Assembly: GCF_964355755.1 (NCBI RefSeq)
Contig: NC_092673.1
Location: forward strand, 13,399,001-13,463,000
Reading direction: 5' to 3'
DNA: 64,000 nt
Origin: Antedon mediterranea
Taxonomy: Eukaryota; Echinodermata; Crinoidea; Comatulida; Antedonidae
The notes beneath the pieces were generated by a model. That model was not told where the DNA came from. It made no database searches and saw nothing but the letters and a program-made list of their open reading frames with translations. Position 1 is the stretch's first letter; each line of letters begins with the position of its first letter. Positions 57,801-64,000 of this stretch are shown piece by piece. The translations under genes were made by a program, and so were the position numbers.

Positions 57801-60679
57801 TGAATTACAGTTTCTTCAAGTACTGTAAATAAAATAACCATGCAGATAATCTACGTGCACATGTGTTGATGGGTCTACACCGTGACTAAACGAAAGGACC
57901 GATGGACCTTTGATCCCTTTAACCTGTAAACACAGAAAACATGGTTTTATTTCTAAAATTCTAAATTTTAATTTGTCTGACCAGGGAAGAGAGGAATAAT
58001 TTCACTCTTTCCTGGTCTGACGAATACCATATAATAATAAATAGCGCTGAATTGTGTAGGCCACTGTATATATTATAATTATATACATAAATACAGTGTA
58101 GCATATGTGAAATGGGACCCACCAAGCTTAACAAATTGGGGTCATCATTCAAGAATTGCATTAAATTGCCGATTGGAGAACGCGTATACTGTATATATAT
58201 AGTTTGGCTTCCAGACGGAGCTTTGACTTAATATTAGTAAAAAGATAAATATTTTGGCTGGCACATATGGTGTTTCACTTATGATCGGTCAGAAAAACAT
58301 CGACAAGCCTCGAAATAACTACAGAGACTTGGGGCAAGTCTAATTGTTATTGTTATTTATATCTAACAAAATTGTACATTCATGACGTCACGCTGAAAAG
58401 CTTACTATGGATGGCCAGTTTTTATTATGTTATGTGAGAGATATTTTAAACATTTGAAAATTAGTGATATTGATGACCTTTTAGATAGATAAATACATAG
58501 ATAAAAGGATTTATACATTAAAAAATAGGTGAACTTTTAAGATAAACTGAACTACAATTAACTTACTGGTTCCTTGTTGTTTCCAGTTAATGCCTCTTTG
58601 GCCTGCTCTTCCATTCGCTCTTTAGAGCGTTTCATCGGCGGTTCTGATTCACGCACATATGCCGTTACGTGCCCCTTTCCCTTTTTAACCACTTGCCCCT
58701 CCGCTTCACATCGACCACACCCATACTTCCCATTGAGTTGTGCCATGTTTTTGACCATGCTCATGGCTGGCAAATCCATTGTTGTGCTGCCAACAATTTA
58801 ATGCGAATGGGTTGATTTGTCACCAGCACGCCTACAATACAAGATATAGAATTTACAAAGATAATTTACCTATACATTACATTCATACTGTAGTTCATAG
58901 CGATATATTATAGACCTTCAAAATTGTAAGACATTTATAATACACATAAATTCCATTACAATTTGTTTTATGTAGCCTATCCAACAATCTGGGCAATTTC
59001 CGGTTTCACACAAAAAATGGTCTATTTTAGGGTTTTTATGTATCTGTAGTGTGTATCACCATATAAGTATGTACAGCATTAGAAAACCAATAATCACCAA
59101 TATATGAATTTTTTTTGTAAATATATCGACGTACCTTTTTCATATACATGGTTAAACGTTGGTATGAGTGTGGACATCAGTGAGCTGACAAGGGGCTTTC
59201 CCTTACCGCACCACAAACCAAATATGATTACCCTTTCCTTGCAAAACCTGTTGAAATTTAATAACAACTAGTTAATAAAGCTTTCAAAATTATATCTACA
59301 TAAATAATATATATTGATGAAATCGTTTTGATTTAGCTGTTATTACTGTTGAAATTTTTCGGTATAGATATTTCTCATACGACCCTCTGTTCAATGGTTA
59401 TTTTTAAAAACAACATTATGTCCAAAATTCCCATTGCTCACATGCCTGTTACTACAACAATTTGCCACGTGACAATTAGTATTAACGAATCGTCAAATAA
59501 TCAGTTTATATCATTCCCCAGGTTATTAACATTGTGATCATGGCTAACTTGCATTGCTGTCTTGCTGCTTCATTTAATTCTTTGAATGTAAAGATATAAA
59601 AAGTTTAATACTTGCTGAAACCTTACTCTAGTGTTCATCATATCAATTATGACTATTATTCACTTTAATTTATTACGCTTTATACTGTATTTTTTTTTAT
59701 TGAATTTGTTTCAAATCAATTTCAAATCCAGTTCAGGTAGTACCCCTCCTCTGTGACAAACATTATCAGGGACATCCATTTTAAGGGGACATTTTCTTGT
59801 AAGTCTGTTTTTAATGGTTAACTAAAATACACCATTTGACAATGTGATGTTATCAGTATAGGCCGATGTAGATAATTGTGCTTAAACTTCACCAAAAACA
59901 TGTGCGAAATTATGTTTCTATAACTTAATTTTATTTTCAATATTGTAGTTTAAAAAAAAATTAACATTTCTGTGTCGTTTGCTATTTCCATATTAAAGAA
60001 ATTGGCGGCATGTGCGAAACAGAAAATAAATTGAAATACGACATTTTGTATGCCTATCGTTCATTAACGTTATTTTTTCCCCCGACTTATGTATTGAGCC
60101 TAATACACTTTTATTGAAAACTAATAATACATTAAAATATTATGCTTGTTTGGGACGTTTCGAACTGGAAAAAATGTGAGCAGAACCCCCGTTTATTGTT
60201 TATTAAAAACAGAATTGCTGTGAATTTAGGCCTGGGGTAGATCTTTCGCACCAAGCTAGTTCGTTGGACTGGTTCTGGCTACCAAATTCGGTCCAGCCGT
60301 ATTATCGATAGATTTACGTATCATAAATAAAAGCATCAAATGATCGGCGGCTTAACTCTTAAAGCTTCCCCCACGAAATTTAATTAGCCTATGTACTGTA
60401 TAAGTTAATTTATATAAAATCAAATTTGTAATGTACTATGTAATGTAATTAAACAAATTGAAAATGTGGATTTGTACATACCGCATCTTAGGGGGGAGCT
60501 CATTAATATATCCTTGGATTGGCCAAATCGACACTCTGGAGCTATCCCAGACTTGTTCCCCATCGATATGCCAAACCATTGTAAGGTTATTGATATTGGT
60601 GCAATAGCCACCAGGTTTCAATAGTTCCTTATACATACTTCCATCATCATCATTTTTAACACCTCTACAACTTTAGGAT
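54888..60679 (-). pseudogene. EnSpm/CACTA-type transposase, copy 3, most exons present
   Basis: Six segments are on the minus strand. About 60679-60482: MVWHIDGEQVWDSSRVSIWP, IQGYINELPPKMR. 59247-59135, in phase: FCKERVIIFGLWCGKGKPLV. 58831-58567: GVLVTNQPIRIKLLAA, a slip, MDLPAMSMVKNMAQLNGKYG and CGRCEAEG. About 57275-57082: LCLYYGCVVFKGILPDNYYT, ALHICLREEITP. 55419-55311: LRNICAHLVDCVRNAVPFWA, FGCFAFES. 55156-54888: a C-terminal end rich in YLEQGITKFARINYFLDADG. TDG...SSxxSIWP....INELPP.(L/M)R, GLW.G..KP, DLPA......QFNG.YGC..C and GP.WA...F.FE are the Tnp2-type CACTA order. At least one frameshift is present, and the segment linking 58.5 to 57.3 kb was not recovered. Confidence 0.75.
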
Positions 60680-61259
60680 CTGCAAAAAGAAAATTATAAT
60701 CACTTTGAAAGTATGGATTAATTGGCCGGAAATCAAGTATATCAAATCAAATATATTCCTTAAATATTTAACTTAAAAACTAGTCTACACCCTATATTTA
60801 TATTGAATATTTTAATTCAAATTGCACAAGGAAATCCTAGCTCTATTACAAATTGCGCATACCGTTGAAATTGCGCATTATCCAATCACATAAGAATACG
60901 TATATACCTAAAGAGTGCCCTGTGTTTCTTTACTAACTCCTATATATGTCATTATCACACAAAAGATTGATAAACCTAATTTCAACTTATGTCGTGGCAC
61001 GTAGTGACTAAATATGGAATTTAATTATCTTGACTTTCCCTTTCAACGTCGAAATTTTTTTTAAAGAAGTACAAGGATTGCAAGTGTTTTACCAACCGTG
61101 CGTGTTGTTTGGGCATATGTTGACGAATAATATTTAATAAAAAAATCATATCGGCATCCATTGCATTACACTGGATCCTATATCCAAGTAGCATTGTAAC
61201 GCTCTCAAGAGCTGAAATTTGCGAACCTGGATACAATATTGGTAATTTATAATACTTAC

Positions 61260-61602
61260 CAGAAAGATTGCTGGAAATGTTATGCATTGACCCACTTGCT
61301 TAGATTCTAAGTGCTGTGCACACTTGCAGACATCGCAGCACAAATGTTTTACCACACTGCTTGGTTCACATTCAAAAAGCTCATAAGCATTTTCCTTCTA
61401 CATTCATGACCTGAAATGTATTCTTTCATTAATTCAGAAGTTCTACGTGTACTGTGGCTATATTTGAGTAGAATTGCAAAACTCTGTTTAGATGAATCAC
61501 ATGTGGCGTCATATACTTCAACACCTAAAGTCATCATGAACATTTTGTACAGATCTCTACAGTGACTCCTCCTCCTACAAATCACTATTGTTCTGGATGA
61601 TT
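61260..61602 (-). pseudogene. RecQ-like helicase C-terminal exon, right copy
   Basis: The minus strand reads SSRTIVICRRRSHCRDLYKM, FMMTLGVEVYDATCDSS, then directly SFAILLKYS, LMKEYISGHECRRKMLMSF, a one-base slip, CEPSSVVKHLCCDVCKCAQH and a donor CTG/GTAAG. (K/R)TI(V/I).CR....C..LY..F is the start of the second helicase domain, and MKEYxxxxECRRxxLxxxF...C...CCDxC is the RecQ zinc-binding end. The stretch that should carry helicase motifs V and VI between them (GMGVD...QxxGRxGRD) is missing, so even an unshifted product could not be an active helicase. RecQ enzymes unwind DNA; some transposons carry relatives. Confidence 0.6.
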
Positions 61603-61649
61603 CTATTTTTTTTATTTTCAATTATTACAAAAATATGCTAAAAGCATTG

Positions 61650-62229
61650 GCAATAGAGATCGTAATTCACCAATCATGTAATTCTTGGTGTTATGCTTCA
61701 CATTTATTTCCCAATACACCTCCTGCCAGCATCCGTGAAGAAACGACAAGAAACAAAAAGCAAAGGACAAAAAGCCCAAGGTAATATTTTAATACAATAC
61801 TAATCAATGGGAAGAATCAACTGTACCTATTAGACTTGTCCAGATAGTCATATTTTCACTCTAATAAGATGCTGAAGGCATTTCGTGTTAAAAGCGAAAA
61901 AACATGTGTTTTAGGGTAATTTTGGGGTGCTGAATTCAAATCTGCTGTTTACCCGGCTCAATTTTTTCCAAGCATGCCAAAAAAAAACCCAAACCGAAGT
62001 AAGGGGATACGCCCTCGTTGCCCAGTTGTGGCTCGGTCATCCCGGACTCGGGCGCCTCCTGGCCTACTTAAACTAGATCTAAAACAAACTACAGTAGGTG
62101 GCATGGAAAAGGAGAAAAAGGGGATTAATATATTATATATCTTATGCAGCTCCTATGCTTTGGAATTCTCTTCCAAACTGCATTAATTGTTTAATAAAGA
62201 TAATGCACGGTGACCATAAGAGATGGTCT
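61650..62229. other. Repeat flank and LINE scrap, no gene
   Basis: The RecQ-exon repeat extends to about 61832. A plus-strand scrap at about 62142-62190 reads YAAPMLWNSLPNCIN, typical of the C-terminal part of CR1/L2 LINEs. Confidence 0.45.
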
Positions 62230-62400
62230 TCACTTTAGCAGGAGACAATTCTGAGAATTGGAACGAAGACTGCGACAAGAGGATTTTGGAGTGAAAACAT
62301 GAAGAGATTTATATGTGAACAGCAATATCTTGAAGTTGACACGCTCCTTCACAGGAAGCCAGTGCAGTTCATGCATAGGTATTAAGGGTCTTTTACACCT
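62230..62400 (-). pseudogene. CR1/L2-like LINE ORF2 fragment
   Basis: The minus strand reads PLIPMHELHWLPVKERVNFK, ILLFTYKSLHVFTP. LHWLPV..R(I/V).FKIL...(Y/F)K.L is diagnostic for the region after RT in CR1/L2-type ORF2. It follows the family X exon in the same frame by chance. A GAATAAATAAATG stretch and an ATT run lie at 62.40-62.45 kb. Confidence 0.7.
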
Positions 62401-62568
62401 GTTATTATTATTATACTGTATAATGCCATTGTTGAATAAATAAATGTTTTTTGAACTTGAACTTGTTCCGGCACGGTTCCGGTCCGGCGAATCGAACGCC
62501 AATGTTTCGTTTTCACGACGCTCCATGCGGCCAAGCACCAATCGATATGTGCGTACCCACATAATCAC

Positions 62569-64000
62569 CTGGCAACACTTGTGTACATGGTTGCCTACAA
62601 AGGCCTTCCCATGATAGGCTTGACGAGGAACCTTGTTTTGTTGGAGAACTTCCTCCATTGCACAAACAATTGGCCCAGTGCCGTATTTCAAACCTTTGTC
62701 AAACTACTTTTGAATAATTAATTATGCATTCAGAATACAGTATATGTATGTGTAATACTATTTGTACTTAACATACCATATCTTTGATTTCTTGTTGCTT
62801 TTCAGCAATACTCATAATTTGTGTCTTTACAGAATCAGATGCGGATGCTTCTGATTTGCAGTTTAAAATACAAGCGGAATTTCATCTTCTAGGTGGGAAA
62901 TTTGTGCTTGCATATCTGAGATGTGCTTCATCAATGCTGAATTTGTTGCAGCCTGCTCTACAATAATTTTGTCGAAATTGTTGACACCTCCATCCTCCAG
63001 GTCATATAATTTCTTAAAGACTCCCAAAGAAATATGGAGGCTTGGTACAGATACCTGCAATAATAACACATTTTCAAATGTAACCTCAAGATTTTATATT
63101 AGTACTATTACTTTATTATTTTAGTACTTGTACAAGTGTCGGACTGTATTATGATACAAATTGGTGAGCAGCATCATCATGGCGTTGTGGTAGAAAGGAT
63201 GCACATTGGACAAATGATGCACTTCTACCGGGGGTCATATGGTAAGTCACACAATTGATAAGTGCATAACTATGAAAACAATATTTAACCAAAATATATA
63301 TATTTCCTACATGGTCGATGTCAATAGGCACCATTGTTTTTCTGATTACACTCCTGGATACCTCCTTGTTGTTTACCATTCCATGATCTTCAAATAATTG
63401 ATAGTCTTCATTCAATGTCTTTATAGACCTGTGGTCTTTTGGAACATCACCTCTGCATATCTGATGTTTGGTATGATGGCAAAAGAGACAGCAGTACCTT
63501 CCTAATGAAAGATTTGAAATAACAATTAAGGTTTGTATACAATAAATTATAATTCACATTAAATGCATATTAAATAAGATACTGTATCTTACCATTTGGT
63601 CCATTGAGGCCATACATCCGTGACAAAAACTCGTAATGTTGAAGACATACCTCCATTCAGTTTCATGACCTCTTCGCATACATCCGGAAATACCCTGCTG
63701 ATGTTGATGGTATAATCTGGTGCCTCAAACATTAGAATAACAATAATGTTGCGAAGGGCATTTGGTTTCTCTAGACTGCAAATTTGCAGTTCAAATTTCG
63801 TACTGCCGCCTCCTTTGTCACCTCCAAATTTGATCCATACTTCGTTGTTGTAGAACTTTAGATTGTTTAATCTGTAAGTGAAATATACAATATTGTATTT
63901 TTATTTTATTGTTTGCATAAATTTGGAGTTACAAAATGTAAAATAAGCATGTTATTTACTCATGATGGTGGTCCAAGTAGGAAAACATCAACCTCTCAAT
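62569..64000 (-). CDS. Family X putative DDE-type transposase, N-terminal/central exons (runs off window)
   Basis: Exons with agreeing phases are on the minus strand. 64000-63960 (partial): ERLMFSYLDHHH. 63871-63593: FYNNEVWIKFGGDKGGGSTK, FELQICSLEKPNALRN, RVFVTDVWPQW. 63497-63311: YCCLFCHHTKHQICRGDVP, TMVPIDIDH. 63054-62777: VPSLHISLGVFKKLYDL and a coiled segment, with one frame slip near 62880, resuming as SEASASDSVKTQIMSIAE. 62693-62569: VPRQAYHGKAFVGNHVHKCC, donor CAG/GTGAT. The order GGDKGGGS, FVTD, C-C-x2-C-H-H, SLHISLG, RQAYH..(S/A)FVGNH is what I recall from unnamed proteins of marine invertebrates. The 8.8-9.7 kb copy adds a later GEQGGxS block. D(GGD)...D(VTD)...E(GEQGG) would fit a DDE nuclease; this is inference. 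Acts presumably on DNA in the nucleus. Confidence 0.65.

Noticed and set aside
1-64000. tRNA, rRNA, CRISPR array, bacterial promoters or operons
   Set aside because: No cloverleaf with A and B boxes, no rRNA core words, no spacer-repeat array; the sequence is eukaryotic.

Overview
This is an AT-rich animal nuclear sequence with canonical GT-AG introns, scattered microsatellites and almost no intact host genes. The transposon mix (EnSpm/CACTA, PIF/Harbinger, piggyBac, Penelope with GIY-YIG, RTE-like, L1/Tx1-like and CR1/L2-like LINEs), a probable death-effector-domain gene and dense clusters of the palindrome TAGGCCTA suggest a marine invertebrate, plausibly an echinoderm or other invertebrate deuterostome. 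That assignment is inference from general familiarity, not from a search. No bacterial operons, rRNA, tRNA or CRISPR were seen.

Layout. 0-4 kb: a LINE ORF2 tail, one Ser-rich exon and a decayed CACTA copy. 4.9-8 kb: a nearly full-length RTE-like LINE bounded by a 14-bp target duplication. 8.8-9.7 kb: a decayed copy of an unnamed multi-exon family, here called family X. 10.5-11.6 kb: a three-exon gene with a Myb/SANT-like N-terminus and a Cys/His cluster. 12.26-12.89 kb: a TTAA-flanked MITE. 15.1-17.4 kb: a second CACTA copy. 18.6-21.5 kb: an L1-type ORF1, a 1.7-kb Harbinger-like non-autonomous element inserted just before its start codon, and a piggyBac relic. 24-33 kb: LINE fragments, one of them split by a 5.19-kb fold-back element with terminal inverted repeats of about 0.82 kb. 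33-45 kb: a PIN-like/SPDTDV-type relic, a DUF4806-like exon, a three-exon gene with a degenerate copy, a MITE, a Penelope GIY-YIG fragment and several segmental duplications. 45-53 kb: two Harbinger relics about 6 kb apart on either side of a DED gene. 53.5-64 kb: a third, longer CACTA copy flanked by two copies of a RecQ-helicase C-terminal exon, then a well-preserved family X gene running off the right edge.

How the parts relate. Nearly all recognisable coding remnants are on the minus strand and are nested insertions. They do not form a pathway. The best candidates for something undescribed are family X (two copies, with D...D...E-like motifs), the fold-back element whose TIRs carry consensus DR1 nuclear-receptor sites, and the direct repeats of a RecQ-like exon around the third CACTA copy. 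Exon models come from reading frames, splice consensus and recalled family motifs. No alignment was run.
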